A stretch of 64,000 bases of DNA, taken from assembly GCA_007644065.1 (NCBI GenBank), contig VJWN01000006.1:186001-250000 (forward strand), given 5' to 3'. The stretch's first letter is position 1; every line of letters begins with the position of its first letter. Made by a program: the position numbers and the translations under genes. The notes beneath the pieces are model-generated. The model worked only from the letters and a program-made list of their open reading frames with translations, made no database searches and was not told the DNA's origin. Origin of the DNA: Margaritispora aquatica. Its lineage: Eukaryota > Ascomycota > Leotiomycetes > Helotiales > Discinellaceae. Positions 36,901 through 48,630 of the stretch are shown in pieces.

Positions 36901-39223
36901 GACGAGATGATTGCGTGTAAAAGGATGCAGATCACTTTGTTGTTCAATGCGCATTATTCCAATTCGAAAAGATGTTTTTTTGAATGCTTCGAATAAAAGT
37001 TACCTTAACTTAGGTAGGTAGGCAGGTAAGTCGGTATCTAGGTAGGAAAATCGTACCCAAAACCCAAAGGCAAGTACGTTTGCGTCATGTGATCTCGACT
37101 CCAACATCGTGGGACTTCCAGTTGATGGAAAAGACGCTTCACACTCATACCCAAACAAGATTATATTCTATGTAGAAAAAACAACGGCCTTTATGTATAG
37201 GTGCTTGAGCTTTTCCCAGTCATCATGAACAATTCCTCGCTGAAAAATAGATGCTAACTAAGCCTTGTACAGCCACCTTTACACGCCTCAACAATGTAAG
37301 TAGAGCAACCTCTGTTCTCTACCTTACGATTCTTCCACTCTGTATATAAGCATTCTATGGTCTCATTTTTCATGAATTATGTCGGTTTGTTTTACCTGAG
37401 CTTCTGTGGAAACTTGTCTAGGAGCAAATCCATGTCAGAGGTTGCAGAGCATTGTACTGATAAGACAGATCTAGCTATAATGAACAACAGCTCTGGCTTA
37501 TAATGCAATATTCATAGGGACTTAGTATCAAATCACAGGGAGTCAGAAATCCTCCAACCAAAAATTGTTACGAGGGGTCGTCAATAAATCATCATCCGTG
37601 ATCATCTTTGACTTCAACAAAAATCTAAATAGACGGAGTATAAAACTCCTATTTCTCCCTCCGCAACTAATGTCTCTTGTGCAAAAACAACCAATGTACT
37701 TTGCCGTCGTACTAGGAGGAAACACGTCATGGAAAGCTCGCTAGGAATCATCAATATGCTGCCGATTCTCACTTCTATAAACGCATATAACGCGGAAGAG
37801 ACAGGCATGATTTGATTTTTAAGGAAATTCTATTGAGACACGATTGCTGCTATATGAAGTGCTTTTACTACCATTGTGCATGTGACTGTTGTCAACTTCT
37901 CTTCCCCCCCTCTACCGACTTCTTCCACATCTAAAGCCGATTCGAGCCAACATTCCTCTAGCTAATGCAACGCAACCCCGATTCCAATTTCTCCTATACT
38001 CAAAGTTTATTCATATCTCTACATATGCCTGAAATTTGACATGAGCATAATAAAATTGCAAGGTAGTGGCAATGCACTCGATGAAGCGCGAGAATACTGA
38101 TAATTGTTCGAATACTTGTTTACTATCGAAATTTTAATGATGTTATATACTCCCCGCCCTTGAATTTAAAGTGGATTGACGCTTCTAGGTTATAATCATT
38201 CTTCTCATCTATTTGCGCGCTGGTCGATTGGAGTCTACTTGTATTCACTTTTAGCTCTTGGCATGTATAACTTTTTGCGCTTGTGATTTACTGAGTTACT
38301 TCTTCGTTTCCGTATGCTTCCTAATGGTGCGATCATCTATGTCATATAATCTAGATCATTTAGGCGAAAAGAGCCCCAACACCGCATTGCTAACATTGGA
38401 GTTGAGCTTAGCTGGGTATCTTCGATCTCTAAACCGTTAAAGATACTGATCACAATTCTCGAAATCTTCGAAAATCCACCTTAACTTCTCAATTAGCTCT
38501 ATATAACACAGCAATCCCCCAATAAAAAGGGTCTGTATCCCGAAATGAACAAGCCTATCTAGACAACATGTTCGGTGAACAGAGTCATATTTATATTGCC
38601 CACTTGCACTCGCTATATACCATGGCCTTCCGTTTAGCGAGACATCCCCGCTTAATTTTACAAGATCAATGTTGGACAAGCGGAGATTCTTATTGCTTTC
38701 GTCCAACGACTTGACTTACGAAACGAAAAGAACCCAAAAAAATCAATCGCAATTTCGAATATCTAGCTATTGAGAAATAGATATAGGGGAAGAGAAATAG
38801 TCGCGATGTATAGGTTTCTATTCATAGTCGTGCCCTTGTTCAATCTTTTTATATATATAACGCAAGGTCAGATCACTAGCACTCGCAGAGTGAGGTTAGC
38901 TGTAGATTTACCTGGTATCACTAGACTGTGACTCTCATAGCTACATTTCAAAGCAGTTATTATACAAATTATCCACGAGAATAAAAAGAAGTTATACTAT
39001 CGATGTAAAGAAATGAACTTCAATATTGAAATCTACTAAATACCTCAATGTATAGCTGGATAGAACTTAGAACTTATACTTCTTTTGTTAGGTGCTTTGT
39101 AATTCAAATACAACATGTTTTAGCCTTTTATCAGAAAACCTTTATGTAATCACATCTATAACCCATCTTATGCTAGCTCTCAACGACGACTTTATTTGAA
39201 TCTAGCAGCTATAAAACAAACAA
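33959..39223. other. Gene-poor 5.3 kb region left of the glycan cluster
   Basis: I recognise no gene here on either strand. The first 700 bp is probably the promoter and leader of the small GPI protein. A GGTAGGTAGGCAGGTAAG-type tract lies near 37.01-37.04 kb. Beyond about 37.8 kb the composition becomes more AT-rich, continuing into the glycan cluster. A minus ORF at 38437-38706 (89 codons) has no recognised family. This segment separates a conserved housekeeping region from the cluster and could be a recombination or transfer boundary. Confidence 0.4.
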
Positions 39224-40428
39224 TTAAGAAAATGAACCGCCCTTCAAGTACCAAGCTTTTGCAGCATCAACCCCTTCTCTTACACTCCGAGCCATATAGG
39301 TATTCTTTTCACACTGCAGTAACCAAGAGTTGTGGTAAGTCTTGAGCTTCGCGTATTCGCCCTCTTCGATGGTAACATGGTCAATACCCCACAAAGTACT
39401 AAGGATATGCACATGCAGTCTGTCACTAATTATGAGTCCTCCCCTGTGAAGGAAATCCCACGCCCATTCTAGCCTAAGCCATGCCTGGCCATCGTGGTCT
39501 GTTTTATCCAGTCCTGCGGGGTCTTCCTCAAGCCAATCCATGATTTGTACTTGAGTTTCTACCATTTCACCAGCCTCATTAACAACGTGTTGTAATTCTT
39601 CAAACGTCGGTCTCTCTTGCCAGTGATTTTGTTTGCCTTCTTTGTCCGTCCGTGCTAAGAAGGTAAAAGAATAGCCTTTATTTTCCACAACCTTTTGAGG
39701 AGAGAAAGTAATCAGCATAGTTGCCGCATCAGGAACCAAGATAATATCATGTTTTGTGCCAAAATCTTTTTGTAGATCCGCATATGACCTTGTATCTCTT
39801 GCGGCAAGTTGAAGATCATGGTGTTTGGCATAAATTTTCTGTGTATGTTGCAACTTATTCGGATCCTCGAACTTGTAGGTCTGAGGAAATGATCGGATGC
39901 GATAATCAAGGAATTGCTCAACAACCATGTCGCGCATCGTTTGTTCGCCATACCAGAGATCACCAAAGTTTCCCCCTCCAGTGAGCATGATGGCTGTTTT
40001 CTCAGGACCTCCATTTTTGACCAATCTCTCACGAAGAACTGTGGAGTTGAAATCTTGTGGACGGCTACAACTGTATATGCTTTTGATATTCAAGGCATCA
40101 AGTAGAATGTTTTGTCCCGACCAAATGGCCGAATCGCCTTTGTTTCTGTTATAAATTAGTATATAATAGACATGGACGATAGGATTCTTTACGGGTAATC
40201 GGGGAATCCAATGACAGCCACATGAGTGACTCCTTGTAGTAATTTGCGGTATTCAGTCTTGAGTATTTCTACTTGTGAGGCAAGGGAAGCCGAACAGGAA
40301 TTGTGTTGATAAAGACCAATTGTAACATCCTCAACGGTTTTATTGAAACCATTCCTACTTATAAAGTAGGTATTAATGACCAAAAATAAAAGTAGTAGAG
40401 ACTGATAGAGACGTTGATGAGAAAGCAT
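39224..40428 (-). CDS. Polysaccharide pyruvyl transferase family protein (Pvg1-like)
   Basis: Two exons (40193-40428, 39224-40145) encode about 385 residues. The N-terminus is a signal anchor (LYQSLLLLFLVINTYFIS). The catalytic domain starts at the splice, which restores GFPDYPNKGDSAIWSGQNILL, the G-P---N-GD-AI motif of the pyruvyl transferase family. AIMLTGGGNFGDLW and GLIISDRLHVHILSTLWGIDHV (the conserved DRLH motif) follow. Members such as S. pombe Pvg1 transfer pyruvate from phosphoenolpyruvate to a galactose residue to form a 4,6-ketal, adding negative charge to Golgi-made glycans; bacterial homologues modify exopolysaccharides. Topology fits a Golgi-lumen enzyme. It diverges from the GT25 at 41371 and is the left-most gene of the glycan cluster. 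The start is the ATG at 40428. Confidence 0.9.
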
Positions 40429-41370
40429 GATTGAAAGAGATATGATGGATCTGTGAAGGCAAAACATAGAATGCAACTTCCTATATAAATAAATACTTAT
40501 AAAAAAGGTAAAAAAGAGGATCAAGAGATATAGTAATCAATAAATTATTAAATTAACGACCAAAGTAACATAAAGAAGCTATTCCTTTTAGATTAGGATA
40601 ATACTATGGTTTTAACCCAAATAGGTAGCTAAATAGAAATATGTTTCAGTTTAGATCAAAGCCAATTCAATCAAATTGGTTTCAACCCACAAAAGCCAGC
40701 CAAAACAGCCTATATTCTTTTAGTCTTTCTCGAATCGAACCATACAATGTCAAACTATACTATTGTGTTGTGTTTTTATAAAATCATGTGCTTTTTCCAT
40801 TTATTTTCTTATTTCCTTGGCTTTCATTACTCTTTCTGAATATTGTTTCAGATAAACTTGGAAACAATTTCAAAAGAAAAGAAAACATCCACAAAAATAA
40901 AACTTGTCTCTAGGGTATAATTGGTATCTCTGATAGACTATTGGATATGTTTTTACCATTGCCGTCAAATAGCCACTGTAAATTGCGCTCGTTCAAACAA
41001 ATATAGAACATTGGTGTTCCAGATTGGTATCCTCTAGTGAATGATTTGTTTCATATCACAACAATATCATAGATCTCAAAATGCGACAAGATTTGGGATT
41101 ACAAAAATGATAGTTTCACTCCTTTTATAAAACAAACTGATTGACCGCACCAAAATGATCCCTGGATGGTTTAGATCCGAACCTGACGAAATGATATGAG
41201 GGCAAAAGAAACACTTTGATAGGGGTAAAAGGGGTTCGTTCATAGTGTGGGGGCAAATACTGCCCTAATATGATGCTATTAATTGTTTATTGGAAAGGTG
41301 ATTCATATCTTATATAGATTATTTTATTGTGAAAAGATTTTAGGAGGTTTACTTCATTCATGCCAATCCA
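40429..41370. promoter_or_regulatory. Divergent promoter of pyruvyl transferase and GT25, with GGGGGCAAAT site
   Basis: A very AT-rich spacer of about 940 bp. It holds the decamer GGGGGCAAAT at 41249-41258, 113 bp before the GT25 ATG, preceded by AGGGGTAAAAGGGG at 41221-41234. The same core recurs once in each of the three other divergent promoters of the cluster. Confidence 0.5.
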
Positions 41371-42650
41371 ATGTCCTGTCCTTCAAAGATGGCACTTTTG
41401 AAAGAACACATGTTCGTACCATTTGTCAAGATCCTTGTGTTACGAAGAACTGTATTTGCAATAATTGCACTTCTTTTACTATGCTTAATTTTTGGAGATT
41501 CATTTCTGAGCTTGAGTTTTCAACAATCACATAGTAGGAAATACATGAGAGATGACATAGCAAGGAGAAGTTCGGCATCAAATAGCACACTTGGCTTTCA
41601 AGCCATTTTTGTTGGCATAACACCTGGGTAAAATTTGCTTTCCATACTCTCTACTGTGCTAATTTTTGTATTGTCACACAGAAGAACCGACCAGCGCGAT
41701 ACAATAACACTCCTATCTTACTATTCGGGCTTGGACATCACAATAGTAGATGGGGTAGATGGCGATGCAATCTCGAACAAGTCCTTACCTGTGGGGAAAA
41801 GCCGAGAAACCCTGAGGAACCCTGAGCTGGCATGCTGGCGGGTTCACATGAATATCATGAATTTGATCATATCCAAGAAGATCCAAAGTGCTTTGATTTT
41901 GGAAGCAGATGTCGATTGGGATATACGGATCAAAAAGCAAATGGAAAGCATATCTGATCATATTCCTGACTCAACCTCTCAACATCCATATGGTAAAGGT
42001 AGCTCTGTTGGGCAGTTTGGGTAGATGCTGACTATTTGTCCCATCTAGGACTTGACTGGTTGTTCCTTTGGCTTGGTCATTGTATACATGGAGCGGATCC
42101 TAAAAACCCCGGGCCTTATGTTCTATACCCAGACGAGACTGTCTCAGCTCATGAACATTTCAATTCGTATGTGAAGCGCGAGTTTGAGGCATACAATTAC
42201 ACGGAAGGCTACCGCCGTCTTATATATCGTGCCAGAAGTACTACACTCATTCGTTTCTCCATACTTTGAATGCTATACTGACAAACTACAGCCCCTTTAT
42301 GCACTGCTGGATATGCTGTAACACTAGAAGGAGCACTACGAGCACTTTACAAGTTTGGATATCATAAGCTTGATAAGCAGATTGACCAGGAGTACAAGGA
42401 CGCAACTCTTGGTGGGTGGCTACCAGGACTTGTTGTTACGCCACCTATTATGGCTCAATGGAAGACCGGAACGCAGGCCGACTCTGATATTGAAGTTGTC
42501 AGAGAGAAGAATATACCAGACGGTGGAACTAGTGGTTTTGCTGTTCAGTCAAGCGCCCGAAAACACCTCAATAATCGGACATATATTAACGAAATAGTGC
42601 GTACACCATACAAAGTTGGTTGGGCACATGTTGGGATCGATCGTATTTGA
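41371..42650 (+). CDS. GT25-family glycosyltransferase (LPS-biosynthesis/collagen galactosyltransferase type)
   Basis: Four exons (41371-41627, 41682-41992, 42049-42237, 42292-42650) encode about 371 residues of a type II membrane protein with a signal anchor (TVFAIIALLLLCLIFGDSF). The GT25 domain shows RTDQRDTITLLSYYSGLD, ITIVDGVDGDAISNKSLP, ELACWRVHMNIMNLII, the presumed sugar-nucleotide/metal site ALILEADVDWDIRIK, WLFLWLGHCIHG, and PLCTAGYAVTLEGALRALY after the last splice. GT25 enzymes include bacterial beta-galactosyl- and glucosyltransferases and animal collagen beta-galactosyltransferases; the donor here is unknown, though galactose is the commonest. Introns 1-3 are in phases 2, 1 and 1, exactly as in the paralogue at 58560. 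It shares a divergent promoter with the pyruvyl transferase. Confidence 0.88.
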
Positions 42651-43746
42651 GGAATTTCGTATCTGCCGCGCAAAATCAGCACCTAAGGTTTCTGATATAT
42701 TGCAAATTGCAGTAAGACTAAAGTAATGGAAAGCTTCACTTAATCGTTCTGCACTTTCCATTTTTCGGTACTTGTATCTTTGTAGATATGACAATTGCAA
42801 GTATAATATAAGTTACAGTACTTACTGACCAGAGATCATCGAAATTCTATTTTACAAGTTACCCAATAATTTCCTTTCTAGCGTCGACAGAACAATTCCC
42901 TCAAGGCCTCCATAGCGAGGATGGCCGTGGTTGTTCTAGTCCCAAGTACTATACACACCCCGTTGGTCCGAATATTTCGTTACGTACAAAAGTCCTAGGT
43001 TAGAGTGACGAAAGCTAGAGTTTATTTTAGTAAGCAGTCCAATAGTTATACCTTAAATAGGTAATAGCCAGGCTTGTCTTTGATTAGTACTAGCTAAAGT
43101 AAGGTCTTGTATTCTATAGAAGGAAAACTGATCTTTGTTCCGATAGTGTTTTGGCGAAAAATGATAGATGGTGGGGTAGTTTTGGATGTGGTGGGGTAAC
43201 CCTATTCATAAATGGACATCATTTGAATCATGCTGACAACACCAAATTCTCGATTTTGGTCAGACATACAGAAGAAATGACTGTAATGATTCCATATCGG
43301 CACTTTGTGTTACCATTTTCGTGACAATCGTGCTATATGGAAATTTGGTATCTCTACCCAATGTCCGGGTTCCGACTCAGCGCAGCTCACTTGGCGATGC
43401 TATTCTAAGTCATGCTAAGGCAATTGCTTTTCTCTGCCAAGCTAATATGTGATAGACGAAGAAAGAAACACGCGACCAAAATCAAAATACAGGGGTGTCG
43501 AATTAGCGATCAAATGTCTCACTAGGAAGTTTGTTCTTTCTGGAGGCTGAGGCGGTCCTGCATTGTGGCGCTGCCACCATCCAAGCTAAGAAAAAAAAAA
43601 CATCACACATTTACATTATCTGGGCTGGTTAGGGGAAATTTAATTCGGGATGCAGAAGTTGATTCTGCTTATCGGGTTTGATATCTCGAGCTTCAAGTTC
43701 CTGTGGTACAGGTCTGAAGCTGCTGGAACTATTACCAACTATCGCT
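42651..43746. other. Intergenic region carrying copy 1 of a duplicated block
   Basis: This spacer lies between GT25 and GT8. It contains copy 1 (about 42956-43144) of a non-coding sequence repeated at about 46592-46760. A TGGTGGGGTA motif is repeated at about 43169 and 43188. No gene is visible. Confidence 0.5.
42956..43144 (+). repeat. Dispersed intergenic repeat, copy 1
   Basis: This block aligns by eye with 46592-46760. Shared landmarks in the same order include AGGTTAGAGTGACGAAA (AGGTTGGAGTGACGAAA in the other copy), TTAGTAAGCAGTC, TTGAT-AGTA, TAGCTAAAGTAAG and AAGGAAAACTGAT. Many differences are transitions, and this copy carries an internal insertion. It is non-coding and lies in the same orientation as copy 2, both ahead of plus-strand glycan genes. 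It may be a duplicated regulatory segment or the remnant of a small transposable element. Confidence 0.75.
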
Positions 43747-44819
43747 ATGATTCCAAGAGTGCCTCGATCGCGACAGATACCTGCCACTAGGAGGATCCTG
43801 CTTTATGTTGTAGCTGGTGCTACAGTTTTGTTCTTATTGAATTTGGTATTTTCTAGTAAAGAGAAGGATTTGACTTCGCGACCAAAGACCTCGCACTCCG
43901 GGACACCAGGAAAAAATTATGCATTCGCTGCATTTCTTGCGGCGCCAAGTCATGACGTGAAGGAAGACAATGACGACCTCTACTATGTTGGAACAAGAAT
44001 GATGATCTACCAATTGCTACACGATCCAGAAACTGCCACGAACAATTCGTACCCAATGGTAGTCTTGGTCACAGATGGGGTTTGTATGTTCAGATCTCCC
44101 CATCGCTTTCGATTAAAACTTACCAGTCTATAGCAGAATCAAAACGTAGAAGACTAGCTCAAGACGGAGCCATAGTGCTACCTGTCGAGAAGTTGGCTCT
44201 GGGATGGGCAAAGGTTCGAAAACAATGGCGAGATGTGTTGACAAAGTTACGTCTTTTCGAGCTCACCCAGTACGATAAAGTTCTGTTCCTGGACTCGGAT
44301 ATGCTCATCGTAAAAAGAATGGACGGCATATTCGATATCCCAGAGACCGACATTCAGAAAAATCGAGGGGACAAGTCAGAAGCAGCATCACCTTCAGATG
44401 AGGGAGAGCAGCCGTCAGAATACATTTGGGCAGGAACATCAGGGTCTGGAGGCTATGACCATCCATATCCCCCACCAGCAGGAGCAAATCCAAATGCAGG
44501 ATGCGTTGTTTTCAAGCCTTCGAAAGCAATGTTTGAGTACTACTTGGGACTTGCACAACTTAAGGACAGATTCGTCGGTAGGACACCAGAGCAGAGCTTA
44601 TGGGGATATGCGCACAGGAGGAATGGCAATATGCCTTGGAAACAGTTACATTACGATTGGAACATGAATTGGGCGTCTTGGCGCGACTATGAACACGGAA
44701 TTAGGTCACTGCATTCTAAGTTTTGGGAGCTCGATCACGATAAAGAGCTCAGAGATTTTGCAATGAGCATTAGGTGGAAGATGGAAGGATTTTGGATAGC
44801 GAGAGATATGCAAGAATGA
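43747..44819 (+). CDS. GT8-type (glycogenin-like) glycosyltransferase
   Basis: Two exons (43747-44083, 44134-44819) encode about 340 residues. A basic N-terminus and signal anchor (RILLYVVAGATVLFLLNLVF, about residues 19-38) give type II Golgi topology. The catalytic part shows YAFAAFLAAPS, YPMVVLVTDGVSESKRRRL across the splice, LRLFELTQYDKVLFLDSDMLIVKRMDGIF with the DXD metal site, and NPNAGCVVFKPSKAMFEYYL followed by PEQSLWGYAH, a classic GT8 layout (donor-binding DXD, then N-G--V, then DQ-like loop). The enzyme probably transfers glucose, galactose, GlcNAc or a similar sugar from a UDP donor in the Golgi. The donor GTATGT at 44084 was chosen because the earlier GTTTGT would break the frame. 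It lies in the glycan cluster. Confidence 0.85.
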
Positions 44820-45204
44820 TCTAGTAGGGTTAATCAATAAGAGGCAGCGCATGTGATTGATATCTTGAACATCTTTATAATTTTGTTTGAAAAGAAAAGT
44901 CTAGTCAACAACTTGTGATTTTGACAGACTCTGTCGAGAATAGATTCATTCATGATTATGCTTTAAATCTCTTGTAAGCCATATGTGGTTCCCCCATTCA
45001 GTGACTAATAAAGCTGTTCTGACTACGTCATGCAACGTGACATACACAGCTAATATGCTCAAGTATCGATTCTTATTCCTCACAATGATTTCACACTTTT
45101 TCTCACTTTTGCAAGGAGGCTTCATCTTTCAGCTGGATATTCTGGAATAATTCTTCACTATACAAACTGCTCGTACTTGATATGCTCCACATGTCCCTCG
45201 GGTA
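44820..45204. other. Intergenic, 3' flanks of GT8 and decayed GT25
   Basis: A convergent spacer of about 385 bp. Nothing further is recognised. Confidence 0.45.
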
Positions 45205-46245
45205 TTAACGTCTCATGCGAGATGTCACCAAATTTGTCCCCCTCAGGAAACTGTGCTTTGAAGGTCTTTCCCCACCAACAAATCTGTCCATGTTCACTCT
45301 TACAGAATACTGTACATCAAGTGTCTCTGCAACCCTCCTTATTGAGCCAGCGGCGTTAACTCGGCCAGGATCTTTTGAAGTGTCTCCTGAGTCCTTGAAA
45401 GAGCCAAGTATTGTGTGCCATGGATGTACACATTTAAATGGCAGTTCGCGAGAGCTACACTTTCGGCTCAATCCTCCATCAATGGAGTGTGCAAGTTTCA
45501 TTGACTGGATATAAAGTAGTGGTCGTGCTCCGTGTAAGGACAACACATACCCAGAAGTGCATCGGCCTCCATCTGATTCAAAAATAAGCTGACTCTAGTT
45601 GCCTGGAAGAGGGGCAGGCCACCTGTTGGGTCTAAATCTATATATCTTCTATGGAGCTGGGACCGTAGGTCATCTGGCATAACGTAATAATTCCCGTTTT
45701 CTTTATACCGATTGGCAGCAGAGCAATGTCCCAACCAGAAAATATCCCAGTTGTCGCCATAAGGAGAATAATAGGGTTGATGGTTTCGATGCGTTGTACT
45801 GCAGTGCCATTGAGTCATTGGCGAATTCCTAAAGTTTTTTCTCAGTACGATGTCCCAGTCGGCCTCATCGTCTAAGGTCAAAGCACTTTGAATATTTTCC
45901 CGAACCATCTCACAAGTAGGAAGCATAAGTTGGGTGTGTTTGTGACGAGGAAGCAAGAGAACGAACATTTGCGCAAATTCCATATGACCACGCCAGCATT
46001 CTAGAGGATTATTTCCTCACTCCTTTATCTATTCATTTTCTTAAATCAGTAAGAGCTCACTTTTCTTCTATGGTCCAATCTATACCTTGGGAAGGGCTTT
46101 GTCTGGGATGTCACTATTCTTCACTCCCCTGAGCCAATCGAAAGTAAAGCTAGAACATTACGCCCCCATCGCAATGCTACACTGCTTATCTGTTCGCTCT
46201 GGCGCCGAAAGTATGAAAATTCTTTGCAACTGAAATTCGAGTCCT
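45205..46245 (-). pseudogene. Decayed GT25-family glycosyltransferase
   Basis: A third GT25 is readable from N- to C-terminus on the minus strand, but broken. From the 5' end: RIFILSAPERTDKQCSIAMGA (46245-46165), an in-frame TAA (about 46162), then FTFDWLRGVKNSDIPDKALPK in the same frame. A frame change follows before GIDWTIEEK, then an intron to ECWRGHMEFAQMF. A further intron leads to MVRENIQSALTLDDEADWDI, GDNWDIFWLGHCSA, an intron starting at about 45621, and DGGRCTSGYVLSLHGARPLLY to the stop at 45205. Every GT25 landmark seen in the intact genes at 41371 and 58560 is present, so the family call is firm. The stop and the frameshift near the N-terminus make it a recent pseudogene, unless the sequence is wrong there. 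Introns in the 3' half still look functional. Confidence 0.78.
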
Positions 46246-47232
46246 GGTTAATAATCATTTTTTGAAAGTTCAATGTGTAAATCTTACCCGAGTATTTGAT
46301 TTTTGATTTGCAATTGTCACGTTGAAATCAACTCGTTCATAATATTATTCGTAACATCCCCGATATTAATCTAAGATGAAATTTAAAAACGAAGGCTATG
46401 AGTCTAATAATTGCAATCACTTTGCCTCATGGAAACCGAGAGCGGGGTAGTGGTGAAAACATGGTTTTTGATGGCCTGCTTTGTGTCCGAAGCTTCAATT
46501 GAACTTCTTCAAGAGACTAAATTGAAAACCATTATTCTAAGCAGCAGGTACGGATTTATTGGTCTGGGAGTGCCCTAAGCAGATGAAAGCGCATCCCCTC
46601 GTGTTGGTTTGGACATTTTGTTGCGTGCTAAAGGCTTAGGTTGGAGTGACGAAACCAGGAGTTTCTGTTAGTAAGCAGTCTGGTAAAAATGCCTTGATCA
46701 GTATTAGCTAAAGTAAGAAGAGCTTGCATTCTTCAAAAGGAAAACTGATATTCGTTCAACTAATCATGCCAAGCCCCACAGATTTAAGCGACAGGGGCAA
46801 ATAGGGGTAAGCGATAAGAAGTAAGACATAAACGACGGGAGAGCCTCCTTTGATCCTGCATTACACACGGATGACACGGGAGGGAGCCGTTGATCCAAGA
46901 GGAAGATAAATTTGCGCCTTTGACTTTCCAAGTGATCAGTGATCTGGGACCCCCACAATCTAAATTGTGGAAAAGTAAGTTAGCTGGCTTTTGTTTGCTT
47001 CTTACTTGGCTTGAAAACCAAAAGCCACATACACTCTCTGCTCCACCCCCTGATTTCCCATCCACTTTGGGTTCAACATGTTACGTCAGCTCGGCCATCT
47101 CTGTCGCGAAAATGATTTCTTGTAGAGAACTACACCTACTAGCATGTGACATTCATTGCCTGCAACACAGTAATTGTGGATGCTAGATCTTCAAAGTCAA
47201 CACTCGCCAATATACTTTGTGCATATTCTACT
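46246..47232. promoter_or_regulatory. Divergent promoter (decayed GT25 / fucosyltransferase-like) with GGGGCAAAT site
   Basis: This divergent spacer contains copy 2 of the dispersed repeat (about 46592-46760). Just after it come GGGGCAAAT at 46794-46802 and AGGGGTAA at 46803-46810. The latter also occurs beside the site at 41.2 kb. The site is 430 bp from the downstream ATG. No gene is recognised. Confidence 0.5.
46592..46760 (+). repeat. Dispersed intergenic repeat, copy 2
   Basis: This is the partner of the block at 42956-43144, in the same orientation and about 3.6 kb downstream. It is shorter by about 20 bp, and differs mostly by transitions and small gaps. See copy 1 for the shared landmarks. 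Confidence 0.75.
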
Positions 47233-48630
47233 ATGTCTCTTCTTCCTGTCAGGGCAAAGGCCAGCGTCAGGCTTGGAGCACTTGTCCTGCTGGCATTTTC
47301 TAGCCTTTATTATATTGCATACGTCCAGCTCCATCACTTGCACTCAAGCTCGGAGATTTACTTAGAGCCCAATGTTGCCATCGAAGACACGTCCCGAACA
47401 GCTTGGAGTAAACCATTGCCGGCGGAAGAATGGATTGAAATTGCTAGCAAGGTCGACATTGACGGGCCTTTCGACATCACCCCACTGCGCGAACACTGCT
47501 CGAAGAAAAAGCCAAGCCCAGGGTTAGTCTTTACCTGTAATCAAGCAAATGGGGGTATTGGAAATGTTCGCAACCAACTTCTGGGATGTATTCGATACGC
47601 GATTGAAGCAGGAGGAGGAGTCGTGCTACCACGACCGGTGGTTCGTGACAAAAATTTGATGCGAACAGGAACCGGAATCACAGCCAACTTCACTTATATG
47701 TTTGATGAGGATCATTTCCGTAAAACCATGGCAGATGCATGTCCTTCATTCAAGATATATCCGGCTGTAGAGGGGCTAAGGAAGCTTCCAAGTGTTCTTT
47801 ATCCGCAGAAATTTGGTGGTGATGTGGCATATGGTCAAGTCATAACCGAGCCGGAATTTTGGAGAGAGCGATTTGATGTGTGGCTCAAGAATGAGACTGA
47901 AACTTTTGAAATCAAGAGTATATCTGAAGAAGAGCCGCTATTGATTCTGTTTGATCAAACATTACTCCTCCGGCAGCCTGTGGATTTCGATGGAGAGGAG
48001 TTCAAAAACTCATATGGACGTATCCTACAACTGCGACCAGATGTCAGGAAATTGGCAGCAACTGTTATATACCAGCTTGGAAAGCGTTTTGACTTGACGC
48101 TAGACCCATCATCGTGCACACACGCCGATGCATATTTCGGAGCCCACCTCCGCACAGAGCAGGATGCTCTGAAAGTCTGGGGCGACGCCAATTTCGACAC
48201 ACAATCAAGTCAATACATCAACAAAACCTTGGAAACTGGAGTATCAATCATATATGTTGCAACTGGCAGCCCTGAGGAGCTTGATAAGATGCGAGAAAAG
48301 GCTTGGGAGGAAGCTGGGCTCAATGTCACGTCAAAATTTGATCTGCTTGATAAGGAAGACTCAGCATACCTACGCACGTTAGAATGGGATCAACAGGCAT
48401 TGGTTGACTACGAAGTACTGCTCAAATCATCTTACTTTGCAGGGTTTATCAAGTCTACCTTTGCTTGGAATATTGCACTGCGTCGACACATCTTGTCCAA
48501 AATAACAGATCCATACCCCGAAAAGGTACTGGGTCTTATAGATGAGTACTCCCACATCTATGGGGAACATGACTATAAGAGACGGAAGAATCCATGGACC
48601 ACGTCAATTCAGTGGAGTATGTGGCCTTAA
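47233..48630 (+). CDS. GDP-fucose protein O-fucosyltransferase-like glycosyltransferase
   Basis: An intronless gene of about 465 residues with type II topology: a short basic N-terminus, a signal anchor (LGALVLLAFSSLYYIAYVQL, about residues 13-32), then a GT-B-type domain. NGGIGNVRNQLLGCIRYAIEAGGGVVLPRP resembles the N-terminal glycine-rich loop of O-fucosyltransferases (N-GLGN------ A-A----- -LP). AYFGAHLRTEQDA carries the HLR motif whose Arg contacts the GDP-fucose phosphate. The C-terminal segment DYEVLLKSSYFAGFIKSTFAWNIALRR matches the D------S--F-G---S-F motif. A fucose donor is the best inference; other GDP-sugars are possible. The ATG at 47233 places the anchor near the start. It lies beside a nucleotide-sugar transporter and opposite a decayed GT25. 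Confidence 0.8.
   Translation: MSLLPVRAKASVRLGALVLLAFSSLYYIAYVQLHHLHSSSEIYLEPNVAIEDTSRTAWSKPLPAEEWIEIASKVDIDGPFDITPLREHCSKKKPSPGLVFTCNQANGGIGNVRNQLLGCIRYAIEAGGGVVLPRPVVRDKNLMRTGTGITANFTYMFDEDHFRKTMADACPSFKIYPAVEGLRKLPSVLYPQKFGGDVAYGQVITEPEFWRERFDVWLKNETETFEIKSISEEEPLLILFDQTLLLRQPVDFDGEEFKNSYGRILQLRPDVRKLAATVIYQLGKRFDLTLDPSSCTHADAYFGAHLRTEQDALKVWGDANFDTQSSQYINKTLETGVSIIYVATGSPEELDKMREKAWEEAGLNVTSKFDLLDKEDSAYLRTLEWDQQALVDYEVLLKSSYFAGFIKSTFAWNIALRRHILSKITDPYPEKVLGLIDEYSHIYGEHDYKRRKNPWTTSIQWSMWP

Noticed and set aside
46784..47065. 93-codon minus-strand ORF in the divergent promoter at 46.2-47.2 kb
   Set aside because: No family match; it overlaps the GGGGCAAAT site and the promoter of the fucosyltransferase-like gene.
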